From Viscum album (lineage: Eukaryota; Streptophyta; Magnoliopsida; Santalales; Viscaceae): DNA of 64,000 nucleotides. The stretch spans positions 1,540,656,868 through 1,540,720,867 of the forward strand of contig OY728122.1 of the NCBI GenBank assembly GCA_963277665.1, in the 5' to 3' direction. Shown one piece after another: positions 1-12,199 of the stretch (its first letter is position 1; each line of letters starts with the position of its first letter). A program made the translations under genes and the position numbers. A model generated the notes under the pieces. That model saw only the letters and a list, made by a program, of their open reading frames with translations. It had not been told where the DNA came from and searched no databases.

Positions 1-1149
1 AATTTTCTAATAGAATCAATGAAAATTAGAAAAAATAATTATCAAGGGAAGTTGGGATTTCATACCTGAAACCAAATATAAGTAGATTCACTTCATGAGA
101 TCAAAGATCATATTATGTGGATATATCTATGTGCATGTGTGCAAAACATATATATCATAATGAAGCACTTCATGTTGGGTAACTAAATTAAAAAATGAAT
201 AAATGATTCAAAAGTGAAAAATGTAAACAAAAAATAAATTAGAATAGAGGATATAAAAAATATTAAAATCAAAAATTAAAACCAAAGAATAAAATATTAA
301 CTTAATTTTTAAAAATAATTATAATTCAACTAATAGCTGACCTCCATTTTTTTTCATAAGATGATTTCATAGCAATATGGAATTGAGAAACCTTCATTCT
401 AAAGAAATGAATAAAAATATTAAATGATAAGAAAAAATAAAATTATATAAAAAAATTGCACAAAAAATTATTATATTCTATAATCTTAGATAATATCAAA
501 GTAATGAAATGAATTTATAGTTTCTAGTAGAAATAATTAAAATTAGAAAAAATAATTATCAAGGGAAGTTGGTTTTTCATACCTAAAACTAAATTTATGT
601 ATATTCAATTCTTAATATCATAGATCATATCTTGAGGATCAAAAAATATTTAAATGGGTAAAATATCAGACATTGAGAGACATGCATGGCAAGAAAAAAT
701 GAATCAATCCATAAGAACCTCTAAATGTACAATACTATGATCATTAGAGTGGTGATAACATGGAGACATCACCACATTAAAAAAACATATTTATAGAAAA
801 TAATTTAAGGATAATATAAAATAAAACCCCTCATTTAGTTTTAGTTTAAAAAAATAAATGGTAAATAAATTTATAATTAAAAAAAATAATATTTTAGTAA
901 TTATACCTGTAAACTCTATTATCACTGATAACTATTTGAGGAATTTTGTAGTATTCCAAGGGAAACCGCAGCTATAGAAAAAAAGTTTAGAAAATTGTAA
1001 GAATGAAATTGATGTAATAATAAATTACAAGGTTCCACTGAACTTAGTGAAGAAAATAACTATAAGTTTTATTATAACTACTACTTGATTGGAGGGGTGT
1101 ATAGTAATCTAAGTGCAGCTGTATTTGAAAGTAAATAGTTCACTTGATC

Positions 1150-1640
1150 AGTTAGGTTTGATGGAATGAGTATGTAACTAAAATATTTCTAGATATGATG
1201 TTTCCTTGGGAGTCAAGGATGGAGATAACCAATCCAGATCAATGAGGGAACCAATAAATATTGATACTTAGTAAGGATATACATGTATAAACATTTATAG
1301 GAATAAAAAACAAGTGAAATAAAATTAATATAAAATAAATAGAAGTTTCAAGGTCACAAATAAACTATAGTAATAGGGTGAAAGATTACTATATATTTTT
1401 AACTTGTGTGGAATAGACGGTAGATTAATCCAAGTATGAGAATTTTAGAGTACATTCCTGGTATATACAAATAGAATAAGGCTTGACTTTAAGATGGAGA
1501 GATAGTTAAATAGGTCATCATCGATGTTGATAAGAATGGAGGTAAAGAAATTGGATGATACAAAAAATTTATGGAAAGGTTAAAAATGATGAAAACCATA
1601 CCTGAGTATTAATGTCTCCTAAAATAGAAGTCCCGAAGAG
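1150..1640 (-). pseudogene. Unrecognised exon-like remnants (copy 1)
   Basis: Read on the minus strand, this part of the first duplicated unit keeps open stretches that match the second copy at protein level. Examples are a stretch reading HPISLPPFLSTSM near 1540 and one reading LSPSLTPKETSYLEIF near 1200. A GTATGG donor-like site follows the segment ending near 1601. The same frame being readable in both copies argues that the segments were once coding. I cannot assign a family. It may be part of a host gene or of an unknown transposon. Confidence 0.3.
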
Positions 1641-2989
1641 AATAATTTCAAAAAAAATAGAATATTTTAGCTGAACTCCATTTTTATAATAAAACTCTAG
1701 CATAGAAATATTGAATTGAGAAACATACATTCTAAAGATATAAATAAAAATATTAAATGACAAGAACAAATAAAATTATACAAAAAATTTCATAAAAAAT
1801 TATTATATGCTATGATCTCAGATAATATCATTGGAATGAAATGAAATTAAAGTTTCTAATAGAAATAATGAAAATTAGAAAAAATAATTATCAAGGGAAG
1901 TTGTTTCTTCATACCTGAAACCAAATAGAAGTATATTCACTTATTGAGATCGTAAATCATATTATATGGATATATCTATGAATGTGTGTACAAAATATAT
2001 ATATTTTAATGAAGCAGTTCATGTTGGGTACATAAATTAGAAAATGAATAAATGATTCAAAAGTGAAAAAATTTAAACAAAATATATAATATAACAAAAG
2101 ATTAAAATCAACAATGAAAACTATATAATAAAATCTTAACTTATTTTTTAAAAATAATTTTAATTCAACTGATAACTGACCTCAATTTTTTTCATAAAAT
2201 TATTGCATAACAATATGGAATTGAGAAACTTGCATTATAAAGAAATGAATAAAAATATTAAATGACAAGAACAAATCAAATTACAAAAAAAATTCACAAA
2301 AAAAATATTATACACTACAATCTTAGATAATATAAATGGAATTAAATGAATTAAATGTTTCTAATATAAATAATAAAAATCAGAAAAAAAAAATTATCAA
2401 AGGAAGTTGTTTTTCATTCTTGAAACCAAATATAAGTGGATTCACTTCTTGAGATCACATATCATATCTTACAGATCTTAAAATATTTAAATGGGTAAAA
2501 AATCAGACACTGAGAGACATGGAGGGAAAGAACAAATGCACCAATCCATAAAAACCTCAAAATGTACAATACCTTGATCATTAGAGTGGGGATAACATGG
2601 TGAGACATCACCACATAAAATAACACATATTTAGAGAAAATAATTTAAGGATCATATAAAATAAAACCGTTCATTTAGTTGTAGTTTAAACAAATAAATG
2701 GTCAATAAATTTGAAATTTCAAAAAAATTAGAAGATTTTAGTAATTATACCTTTAAACTCTATTATCACTGGTAAATATTGGAAGAAATTTAAAATATTA
2801 TAAGGGAAAATTCAGCTGAAGAAAGAAGTTTAGAAAATTATAAGATTGAAATTAATTCAATAATAAATTTAAAGGTTTTAGTGAAATTAGTGAAGAAAAT
2901 AACTATAAGTTTTATTGCAACTACTACTTTATTGGAGGGGTGTATAGTAGGTTAAGGGCATATGAAGTTAAAACTAAATAGTTTACTTG

Positions 2990-3480
2990 ATCATTTAAGT
3001 TTGATGGAATGTGAATGTAATTGAAATATTTCTAGATATGATGTTTCCTTTGGAGTCGAGGGTGGAGATAACCAAGCCAGATCAATGAGGGAACCAATCA
3101 AGATCGATACTCAGTAAGGAAAAACATGTATAAAATTTTATAGGAATAAAAAAGAAGTGAAATCAAATGCATAGAAAATAAATAGAAGCTTCAAGATATC
3201 AAATAAACTATATTAAGAGGATGCAATATTACCATAGATATTTGACTAGTGTGGAATAGATGGAAGATTAAGCTGAGTATGAGAATTCGAGAGTATATTA
3301 CTGGTATTGAAAAACAACGTAAGTCTTGAATTTGAGATGGAGAGACAATTGAATGGCTTATCATTGATGTTGATAGGAATGGAGGTAATGAAATTGGATG
3401 TGACAGAGAATTTATGAAAAGGTTAAAAATGATGAAAAACCTACTAGATTATTTTTGTCACCTAAAATAGAAGTCCTGTA
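2990..3480 (-). pseudogene. Unrecognised exon-like remnants (copy 2)
   Basis: This is the counterpart of the 1150-1640 segments. On the minus strand it again reads HPISLPPFLSTSM near 3390, and a longer stretch reading WLSPPSTPKETSYLEIFQ near 3050. Neighbouring segments in both copies contain stops, so it is not a working gene. The duplication ends near 3480, where a purine-rich, GC-richer segment (3480-3610) begins. Confidence 0.3.
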
Positions 3481-4079
3481 GTGGAGAAGGGATGGGAAGA
3501 CAGGGGGTCGGGGAGAGGTGGTGATATGGGGAGATAAGGCATGAGGAGGAGGAAATCGAGAGGGGATTCTGGGAGGGTGATCTGAATTGAAGGAGAAGGA
3601 GACACGTACGGGAGAATTTCCATGGAGATTACAAGTGGAGGAAAATTTACAAGCTTTATTATTGATAATAGATTTTGGTTTGTTATATTTATGAAATTAT
3701 TTTTATTTTCAACATTTTTTTATATGTTGAGACTATGTTTTAAATGTAATTGTACTTCCAAGAACCTAATATATATATTTTATAATATTTTAAGTTACCT
3801 ACTTGAAATTTAATAAGTTTTTCTATGTTTCAAGTAGTTGAATTTGAAATATTGTAAAATTTAAACTATAACTACAATATAAACAAAATTTAAAAAATAA
3901 GGTAATCATATAAAAAATTTTAAAAATAAAAAAAATTCAACAATATAATTGAAAGACAATAATATATATGATAGAAAATACAGTTGTTTCAAATCCTTTA
4001 AGTCAATAGAAAACATATAAATTAATTAGTATAATTAATGTATATTATGAGGTATCATCCTACAATCTAGTGTGCTAAT
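3481..4079. other. No gene seen: purine-rich patch, then AT-rich DNA
   Basis: 3481-3610 is G/A-rich (runs such as GGGAGAGG), possibly the pyrimidine-rich leader of something on the minus strand. 3640-4079 is very AT-rich with only a short chance ORF at 3622-3813 that lacks any recognisable domain. No repeat ends were found here. Confidence 0.5.
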
Positions 4080-4937
4080 GAGATGCCCGTATCAAGATCA
4101 CTAACATTTGTACTAGGATGGACTGTGATAAGTTGGAGGTGGATCTTCCTTAGGTGCAGGAACCTAGACTATCTACTTCTCTATTTGTGAATCATTAGGG
4201 GGATATGTCATCAGGATATCAAGATGTGCTCTTGATCCTCCTCCCACTGAATAAGTAGAAGGATCCACCATATGATGAACTAACCACAACTCCAGTTAAG
4301 GCTCGATAACAAAATATGGAGGCACAAGAAATGACTCCTAATATGTGCTCATATTATCTATATCCAAAAAAAGTGTAGATATGCTGATAATAAAAATAGA
4401 TCTCACACCTGATGGTGCACATCCATAATCAGTCGAGGTTTATCTACTAGAGGTATTTCCTCTTCCTATAGAACATGTGAGGCCTCACATATATCCCAAC
4501 ATAGTCTACATTGTCATCATCATGGCTCATCAACATCATTAGTTATTAGAGGAGGTTCCTGAATAGTAATCACCTCTCCCTAAGTGGGAACATCATCTCC
4601 CTTAGGTGGACGATTGAAGATACTATCATATAGAACATGATATAATGACTTCATATGATGATTGAATAAATACCCCTCCCTCCTCCAAATCATACATGTG
4701 GATAATATATTGTAGTCTAGTGTGCTGAAAAGAAATTCAAATTGAATTTTAAAAAATATAAAATAAACATACTAATGTAAAGTTATTGACTTACCAGATC
4801 CAGAATCCCTCTATCATGTGGTGTAATATATACTTCAGTATATACCATGAATCATAATAGAGTACCTATGATAGATAGAATTACATTATATGTGTTACCT
4901 CAATATGAAATGATGCACATATATCAAAAATTTAGTG
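4080..4937 (-). pseudogene. MULE/plant-mobile-domain gene, distal (3') remnant
   Basis: This stretch continues the decayed minus-strand MULE gene interrupted by the Sirevirus. Its last 75 bp (4863-4937) are duplicated at 17294-17368, on the far side of the retroelement, which fixes the join. On the minus strand it reads as broken low-complexity stretches rich in Pro, Asp and Glu (around 4500-4660), as expected for the poorly conserved C-terminal tail of plant-mobile-domain proteins. Stops are frequent. The assignment rests mainly on position and on the shared flank, not on a conserved domain. Confidence 0.45.
4863..4937. repeat. 75-bp flank duplication, left copy
   Basis: The copy at 17294-17368 matches over 75 bp with two visible differences (4928 and 4934). 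It abuts the truncated end of the left Sirevirus LTR directly at 4937/4938. A copia integrase would leave a 5-bp duplication, so this length is anomalous. Confidence 0.85.
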
Positions 4938-6702
4938 AATTTGTAATACAGTAAAGGTTCAGTTAGGTTCTCAAGAGATTTATTAGTTCTCAGTTAATCT
5001 AATCTGAAGATTAGATTAGCTTTTGAAACTAACCTAATGATTTACAATAAATACAAACACTTTCTAGTTTTACTATCAGAGTTACTTTAAAATAGATTTA
5101 TATTTAAAGTACTTAGAATCAGAATATTCAATATAGTTTAAAAAAAAATAACCAAGCACAACAGTTTTAACCAAGAGGTTCAGTCTCAATCTGAGACTTA
5201 GTCCTCTCAAACAGTTTATATAAACTTTGATCCACACCCTAGATCAGGGTTTACAACAGTACAAAGACTATCCAGGTACTAAGATCTCTACCACAGTTCT
5301 TCGTGGGGAAAACAAAACAACAACACATAGTCTATCTAGGTCACACTTGACCTCTACCACAATTCATAGTGGGAACTAAAAGGATTCAGAAGGTTTGAGT
5401 GAGAATTTTAGATATCCTCCAGTTATGCTCAGGAGTCAGTGTGTGTATAAAAAACAGAGCACACACACTGCTCAAAATGTGAATAAATGAAACAAAATAG
5501 ATCTAAACAAATAGAGATTAGTTTAGAATTCTCTATGTGTTGTGAGTGAAGCTCTAGAATCCTTAGATTGATGTAGATGAAGCTTTGAGTCCTTCTTTAG
5601 AAGTTGTAAGGAAAACAGAGTGTCGTGGTTCTGTTCCTTCACTTTCAGTGTAGGTGTTCAGCTCGAGTAAGAGAGTATTCTTTGTAACACTTGAGGTAAT
5701 TCTTTTAAACTTCTACTTGATGTGTATGACTATTCTTTGAGTTCTTCTCATGTTATTATTTATGAATTTCACTTCAGGTATCACACACTTGCACGTATAT
5801 TCCTCTCATTTTCTTCACTAGCTTGATCTTCCTTTTATAACTTGGGCTCCGACAATGGGAATGATTACCTTTTTACTGGTACAAGGTACGGTTCCCTGAC
5901 ATGTCAACAACCCTCATTAATTAATAGCAGTTGCATTAAAAACATCAAATATGACCATTGCTAAATAAACAAATAGAAATTGAGTTTAAAGAAACTCTGA
6001 CTGGTTTCCATCGATAGCTCCTAGTATCAGTGAGCTTGTAACGGTGGACTTGAGTTAGTATGTCTTGTTTCGGTAGATGTTACTCTTTATAATAGTAGCT
6101 CTATGTATCGGTAGTTCTTTCCATCAGTAGCTCCTTTTGTACTGGTGGCATTCTTGTATCGGTATATTTTGTAGAGGTAGCCATCTTTCTGTATCAGCAG
6201 GCTTGTATCGGTAGCTGTCTGTCGGTATCTGTCTGTATCAGTGGACTTTTTCTATCTGTATTGGTGGAATTTGTCTATCTATATCAGTGGACTTCATATC
6301 AGTAACTATGTATATACCAGTGGACTTACTCTATCGATAGGTCTGTACAAGTGACCTTGTGTCACAGGAAGCTTGGTCTATCAATGACCTTTACTTATCG
6401 GTAGACGATGTACCGGTAGGTCTGTTTCAGTGACTCAACACTTAATATTTATCTGTTCTGTGAAAACCATATCCAGATTGAGTTAGTAACATTTCTAAAC
6501 AAATATAAACGTAGATAACCATTGATTAACAAATTCCAATGATCATTTTGATATTTTATCAACTCAATAGTAGGATGTCATAGATTGAAAGAATTAATAT
6601 ATAGATAAACATTATTTGGGATCATCAAAGCATATTGAAACATAATTGAGATTATCAAAACATATTAAAGCATAATTGGGATTATCAAAACAGATGAGGT
6701 CA
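4938..6702 (-). repeat. Sirevirus 3' LTR, truncated
   Basis: The segment aligns along its whole length with 15526-17290 (both 1765 bp). It lacks the counterpart of 15405-15525, which holds the G15 run and the terminal TGTTGG. The lost part is the outermost end of the 3' LTR in element orientation, so transcription end and integration signals are gone on this side. Around 6000-6430 the LTR carries many degenerate copies of a TATCGGTAG-like word. Confidence 0.9.
5831..5840 (-). promoter_or_regulatory. TATA box in Sirevirus 3' LTR
   Basis: The minus strand reads TTATAAAAGG. The matching position in the 5' LTR is 16419-16428. The position within the LTR suits a U3 promoter. Confidence 0.55.
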
Positions 6703-6980
6703 AAAATCTCCCCTTTTTTGATAATCATAAATTATGATATTATAATCCAAAATAATTTGTAAGTTATCAAAGTATATAGTATTAAATGCAATTGTATCAG
6801 AAGTAACAAATGTACTGGAATTATAAAACAAATGTATGAGAGGTAAAATAGAATGGTTCTTCATATCATAGTTCTCCCCCTTATATAAATTAAGCTATAT
6901 TATGCCCATTGCTCATATATATTATGCTCATATTTCTCATATTTCTCCCCTGTATATATTATTTCTCCCCCTTCATGATT
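6703..6980 (-). promoter_or_regulatory. Polypurine tract cluster (four PPT-like tracts)
   Basis: The tract next to the 3' LTR (6708-6719, complement of CTCCCCTTTTTT) is the expected plus-strand primer for reverse transcription. Three more tracts of the form CTCCCC(C) lie upstream at 6873-6882, 6944-6951 and 6964-6973. Several such tracts before the 3' LTR are a known Sirevirus trait. The stretch up to 7134 holds no coding sequence. Confidence 0.7.
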
Positions 6981-7134
6981 AGCAAAAAGTAGGAAACAAA
7001 GGAGAGAAAAGTAACATAAAGTAAGAGAGAATAAAATCATTTATATATTACTGGAGGCAAAAAAAAATTCATAGAAATACAAAATTGAACCAAAAAGAAG
7101 ATAAGTGATTCCTATCAAAGGTCATAGCCACTAA

Positions 7135-9880
7135 TCAATACACCTCCTGAATGTCCACTTTGGATTTGGCTTTGGGTTCGGAGATAGACTCAGGCTGGGT
7201 AGCTTTAGTAGAAGGATTGGGAATTCCAGAAATCACTACTGGAGGTTGAGCAATAGATATTGTTCCTGGCCTGTAGTGGGTACTCCTCAAAGTAATCAAT
7301 GGTGTCAAGCTTCTGATAGATTGAGCCGGTGTCATATGAGGAATGGAGGTAGACTGAGTAGAGGCAGGCAGAGCTGGAGGTGCAATGATTGGAGTATTTT
7401 CCACATGCAAAAATGGCAGCAACAGATTCCTAAAGTTCATTATGATCCCTCCTCCTCTTTCCATAACATAAATGAAGTCATCCTTGTTCTCCATAAATTT
7501 ATCTAGAGCAGGAGTCAACTCCCTCAGCTTGCTTACTTGTTCTCTGAAAGCCTGAGTGACTGGGGGTAGTTTCAGGTCTTTTAATAGAAGCTTGAAATGA
7601 TTGTTCGACTAATGCTTAGTGTAGATCCTTTGGAAATAGAAACCCACTTTTTCTTTGACCTCTTTTTGAGAAGCAGTGGCCTCTCTCATAAAATTATGAA
7701 CAATTTTACCTATATCCCTAGTGGTAGTTACCACTCGGGCCAAATCAGCAGAGTCTACAGAGCCACTGGTAGAAGATTGTCCAATCTCTTCTCTCATCAC
7801 AGCTCGAATCTGATCAATATCCAAAGAAGGCTTAGTAGAACTCAGAGGTGCAACAGTAAAGGCAACTATTTCCTTAAATGATTTAGTCAGACCACTTAGG
7901 AGATTTTTCACAAGAGATTCCTAGGTGCTGACATGCTGCTCCATGTATTTCTTAAATCCCTCAATGACTGATACCATATGGGTAACCACACTTTTTACAA
8001 ATACCAAGTCCTTGTCTGCCTGAGATTTAGAACTCATAGAAGATTCCAGAGAAACAACTGATTTCTTTAGAGATTCAACATCTTCTTCTAAGCTTGAAAC
8101 TTGATTCTGGCAGGTCTTGAATTCATCCAAAACACCAGATACCAATTCAATCATCACAGACTGAATAGAAGATACTAAAGAGGTTTCCATTCTTTGTATT
8201 TATTCCACAAAACTGGCTTGGAGATCAGACTTCAACTGGTTTAAATCATATTTTCTTACTATATCTTTAGGTAAAGTGTCAGAAAGGAGATTATAAGTGA
8301 CATGAGATCTATTGATGGGTGTCTCATCTTCTGAATCAGGATAGTCCAACCCAAAGACTACAAAACCTGGGTCTTCAGTCCAGTCTTCAATCTCATGAGA
8401 AACTGAAACAGTACCATGTCTGGTAGGATGCTCCCCCTCAATTTGTGCATTCTACTATATATGTATAGAAATAGAACCCTCAGCAGCTCGGTCTTCCTCA
8501 GAATAATTCTCTACAACCATTTCTAATTCAACAACAGGAGGCTCCTCAGGAATAGGTGAAGGTCTGTCTACTTCAACAAGAACAGACTCTATAGGCTCAA
8601 CGGTACTTCCAATCAATAGAATCAAACTCAAGGTGTTCTCATCTAAGCTATCAGAAACATATTCTCCACTTTCATGGACTTCTTCCTCATTCTATGGAAC
8701 AGACTGGTCTTCCTCATCAATAGGATATTTTTCATTGCTTACTCCCAACATATTTTCTTTTCCATATGATACAACTTCAGCAACTAGACTTGGAGGCAAG
8801 TCCGGATCCCTTCCATCAGCTATAGAGGTATCCTCTTCTATAATATCATCACTATACTGAGGTTCCTCTTCATCAGGTCCTAGACCTGGATCCCTCACAT
8901 CCTTAGGCCTAGAAGGATGATCCACAGGATTAAACTTATCATACAACTTCCCTTCATCACTAACCCATTCTCTTTTCCACAAATCCCAATTGATATTCAT
9001 GTATTTAAAAACAGTGCTTGTGATGCAAAAATTGTTCTTTACCACCACTGTCTCATCCTGAGACTCAGCTACTCCCTTCACTTTGATTATAACTGAAATT
9101 AGATTTGTAAAGAATAGAGCATTATTTTTTGACTTTGGCCTGGTCATATCTTCAATTTGAATCATCAGAAGCCTACCCAAATTTACCTTGACACCATGCC
9201 TCAGCAAATGAAACAAATAAATATCTTGGTATTTCAGATTTTCAAAGTCCCCTCTTCTTGGATTTAGCACATGTTGGATGAACTTGAACAGTAACCAGTT
9301 CTCTCCATCCATTTATGTAGCAACTACTTTTCTTGGTGTGCCATCTCCTGTTAATTCTTCCAAAGTAGCTTCATATTCAAATATGTTACTAGTAGGAGGT
9401 ACCGATTTCAAGAAATACCCAAACTCTCCTTCATGTTGAACTCTTAGGCACTCATCCCACTCAATAGAAGAAAAAGATATTGTATTGCCATTTACAACTG
9501 AAACCATTATATTCTCCTCTTCAGATTTCTCAAAGCGCATAGATGTATAGAACTCTTTTACCAGCTTAGGATAATAGGGTCCATTGTTGTTTGTGAAGAA
9601 TTCGAGCCATCCCTACTCCTCCAATACTCTTATAACCAACGAGTTACTAGACATAAGCCATTCTACACAAAGTTCCTTATCTATTACAATTTCTCTATTC
9701 TACAAATGCGGGTTCACTACATTCCTTCCTGACCTTATTCTATTGCCACTACCACTAGATTCAGGTCATATTTTATGCTTCTTCGCATTTGGCTCATCAC
9801 TCTCATCCCTAACTTTCGAAATTTTTGTTTTTTCTATCTCTGATCAAAGAATCTTGGGTTCATGCAAAAAGCGGGGATTT
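7135..9880 (-). pseudogene. Sirevirus third ORF (envelope-like / plant transposon protein-like)
   Basis: One minus-strand frame can be followed from about 9870 to the stop at 7135, about 900 codons, broken only by stops (for example at 9313-9315 and near 9615, 9700 and 8690) and apparently without frameshift. The N-terminal part (9620-9050) resembles the plant domain called putative plant transposon protein: a KEFY segment followed by a region rich in Leu and Arg around LFHLLRHGVKVNLGR. The middle is acidic and Pro-rich. 8190-7921 is a predicted coiled coil, and the C-terminus is rich in Pro, Ser and Thr. In Sireviruses an ORF in this place is often called envelope-like. I see no clear signal peptide or fusion motif, so a membrane role is not supported. 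Confidence 0.7.
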
Positions 9881-10055
9881 GAGGAGTTGGGTTTGAGAGA
9901 GAGGAGTTTATAGTGGATTGAAATGTGATCTAGGATTAGTTTTTATCATTTAGGAATCAAAATGTAATAAAAACAATATACAAAAAAGAATTAAGAGTTT
10001 CAGATAAAGAAAATGAAAAATTAGATAGCGCAATACATATCGGTGATAACTACCG
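9881..10055. other. Spacer between pol and third ORF, no gene seen
   Basis: AT-rich spacer between the putative start of the third ORF and the 15-bp minisatellite. It may hold the leader of the third ORF, but no splice acceptor could be identified with confidence. Confidence 0.4.
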
Positions 10056-10412
10056 GTGAGCATCCTAACGGTGAGATTTACCTATTGGTGAGGTCTCTAA
10101 TGGTGAGGTTTCTAATGGTGATGTTTCTAATGGTGAAGTTTCTAGTGGTGAGGTTTCCTAGTGGTGAGGTTTCTAATAGTGATGTTTCTAATGGTGAGGT
10201 TTCTAATAGTGAGGTTTCTAACGATGAGGTTTCCTAGCGATGAGGTTTATAACGGTGAGGTTTTTAACCGTGAGGTTTCTAACAATGAGGTTTCTAATGG
10301 TGAGGTTTCTAACGGTGAGGTTTCTAACAGTGAAGTTTCTAATGGTGAGGTTTCCTAGTGGTGAGGTTTCTAACGGTGAGGTTTCTAATGGTGAGGATTA
10401 GGCTAATGGTGA
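10056..10412. repeat. 15-bp minisatellite (GGTGAGGTTTCTAAC)n
   Basis: About 23 units of a 15-bp repeat with consensus GGTGAGGTTTCTAAY lie between the RNase H end and the third ORF of the Sirevirus. The period is a multiple of three, so long open frames (GEVSN repeats) arise on the plus strand. These are by-products and run against the element's coding strand. Confidence 0.9.
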
Positions 10413-10479
10413 GGATTTGGCTCTACAAATTCTATTATTCCTAACTCATGTCTAATGCAACTTAACCTATCTGAACTTA

Positions 10480-11068
10480 AAGTTTTGGTGAAAATGTCAT
10501 CTAATTAATGTTCAGTACCTATAAATTCAAGAGTAATATCACCCTTTTGGTAATGATCTCTCAAAAAATGGTGCCTTACATCAATGTGCTTGGTCCTAGA
10601 GTCAGATATGTGATTCTTAGTGATGTTAATCATACTAGTATTATCACAGTTTATAGATACATGTCTGAATTGATATCCATAGTCCAGTAATGTATGTTTC
10701 ATCCACAGAATTTGTGCACAACAACTACCAGCAACAATATATTATGCTTCAGCAGTAGACAATGCAACATAGTTCTTCTTTTTACTACACCAAGATATCA
10801 TGGACTTACCTAGAATATGACATGTTCTAGAAGTTCTCTTTCTATCTAACTTGCAACCAGAAAAGCCAACATCTGTATAACTTATTAAATCAAAAGATTG
10901 TTCTTTTGGATAAAATAATCCTAAGTTAGTAGTATGTTTAAGATATTTTAAAATTCTTTTAACAGCAAGCAAGTGTGACTCTTTTTGGATTATCTTTAAA
11001 TCTTGCACACATACACACACTAAACATAATGTCAGGTCGACTAGCAGTAAGGTAGAGTAGGCTCCCAA
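10480..11068 (-). pseudogene. Sirevirus RNase H domain
   Basis: This is the C-terminal part of pol. RNase H removes the RNA strand during reverse transcription. The minus strand reads recognisable copia RNase H: a YTDVGF segment, the SWCSKKKNYVALSTAEA segment (about 10740-10800) and the C-terminal KHIDVRHHFLRD segment (about 10570). The first catalytic Asp region is altered. A stop follows the conserved AEA at 10739-10741. The frame differs from that of the upstream reverse transcriptase, so a frameshift lies near 10960-10990. Confidence 0.88.
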
Positions 11069-11815
11069 TCATACCTCTGTAGTTGGTTTGATCCACTAGT
11101 TTTCTAGTTTCATTAGCATCCAACTTACAACTAGTACTCATAGGTGTATCACTTTCCTTAATACTATCCAAACAAAAACGTTTTAAAAGATCCTTTGTAT
11201 ATTTACTTTGATTTAAAATAATACCATTTTCATTTTGGAAAACTTGAAATCCAAGGAAATATTTGAGTTCTCCCATTAAACTCATTTCAAATTCATTTTT
11301 CTTACTCTTTGAAAAATCAATACACAAAGCATTTTTAGAAGATCCAAAAATAATATCATCAACATAGATTTTTACTATCAAAACATCTTTAAAAATTATT
11401 TTAATAAAGAGAGTTGGATAAAAAATCCCTTTAGAAAAACCTTTTAAAATAATAAAACTACTAAGTCTATCATACCAAGCTCATGGGGCTTGTTTTAAAC
11501 CATATAAAGCTTTAGAAAGATTAAAAACTAGATTTGGAAAATGAGGATTAGTAAATCCAGGTGGTTGTTCAACAAAAAAATCTTCAACTATAAAACCATT
11601 TAGAAAAGAACTTTTAACATCCATTTGATATAACTTGAAATTCAGATGAGCAGCATAGGCAAGTAGAATCCTAATAGCTTCTAATCTAGCTACAGGTGCA
11701 AATATTTCCTCATAGTCTATTCCTTCCTCTTGATTATACCCTTGTGAAACTAGTCTTTCTTTATTTATAACTATATTTCCAGACTCATCAACCTTATTTC
11801 TAAAACCCATTTAGT
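10960..11815 (-). pseudogene. Sirevirus reverse transcriptase domain
   Basis: The minus strand carries a standard copia reverse transcriptase in two open pieces. 11810-11481 has the [19 protein letters not shown] and [11 protein letters not shown] regions. 11381-10959 has the catalytic YVDD box at 11355-11366. A stop at 11478-11480 replaces the residue after ALYGLKQAP. The catalytic aspartates are kept, so the domain was lost by stop and frameshift, not by active-site decay. It is one frame off the upstream integrase. Confidence 0.92.
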
Positions 11816-12199
11816 GCCTATGGTCAAAGTGTCCTTAGTTCTATCAACTAATTCCCAGACTTTTTTTCTTTCAAATTGATTTAATTATTCTTGCATAGAC
11901 ATTACCCAAAATTCATCATTGATTTCATTATTGATATTTTTAGGTTCTAACTGTGAAAGAAAGGCTTGATGTTCAACCTGATTTCTTAGAGAAGCTCTAG
12001 TCTATGTCCCTCTATCAAGATTACCCAAAACATCATCTAAAGGAGGATTCTTTAGAATCCTGGTTGATCTAGTAAAGGTAGGACTATAAATTTCAGGTTC
12101 TTCTTTATGCTCGGGTTCACCAGAAGCAGATTCTAGAATATTTCCAGAACTAGTTGTCTTTACAACAGGTTCACTAATTTTGTCGTTAAGGTCTAGAAT

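Larger units (their letters stand above)
1..3480. repeat. Tandem segmental duplication, unit about 1.85 kb
   Basis: Two successive copies of a unit of about 1.84-1.85 kb. The word ATCAAGGGAAGTTG recurs near 41, 558, 1890 and 2396, so each unit also contains an internal half-kilobase duplication. Other matched landmarks are the block around 650-730 versus 2490-2570 and the block TCTAGATATGATGTTTCC near 1190 versus 3035. The DNA is AT-rich. On the minus strand several segments end in GTATG-like donor sites (near 65, 905, 1600 and 1910), which suggests remnants of a multi-exon gene or element. I do not recognise the product, and any single open stretch is under 70 codons. Confidence 0.8.

Noticed and set aside
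7246..9913. Plus-strand frames at 7246-7506, 7597-7881, 8633-8860 and 9584-9913
   Set aside because: Antisense shadows of the Sirevirus third ORF.
10043..10358. Regular 15-bp repeats read as a CRISPR-like array or a GEVSN repeat protein
   Set aside because: Units are directly adjacent without spacers, the genome is a plant, and the frame runs against the element's coding strand.
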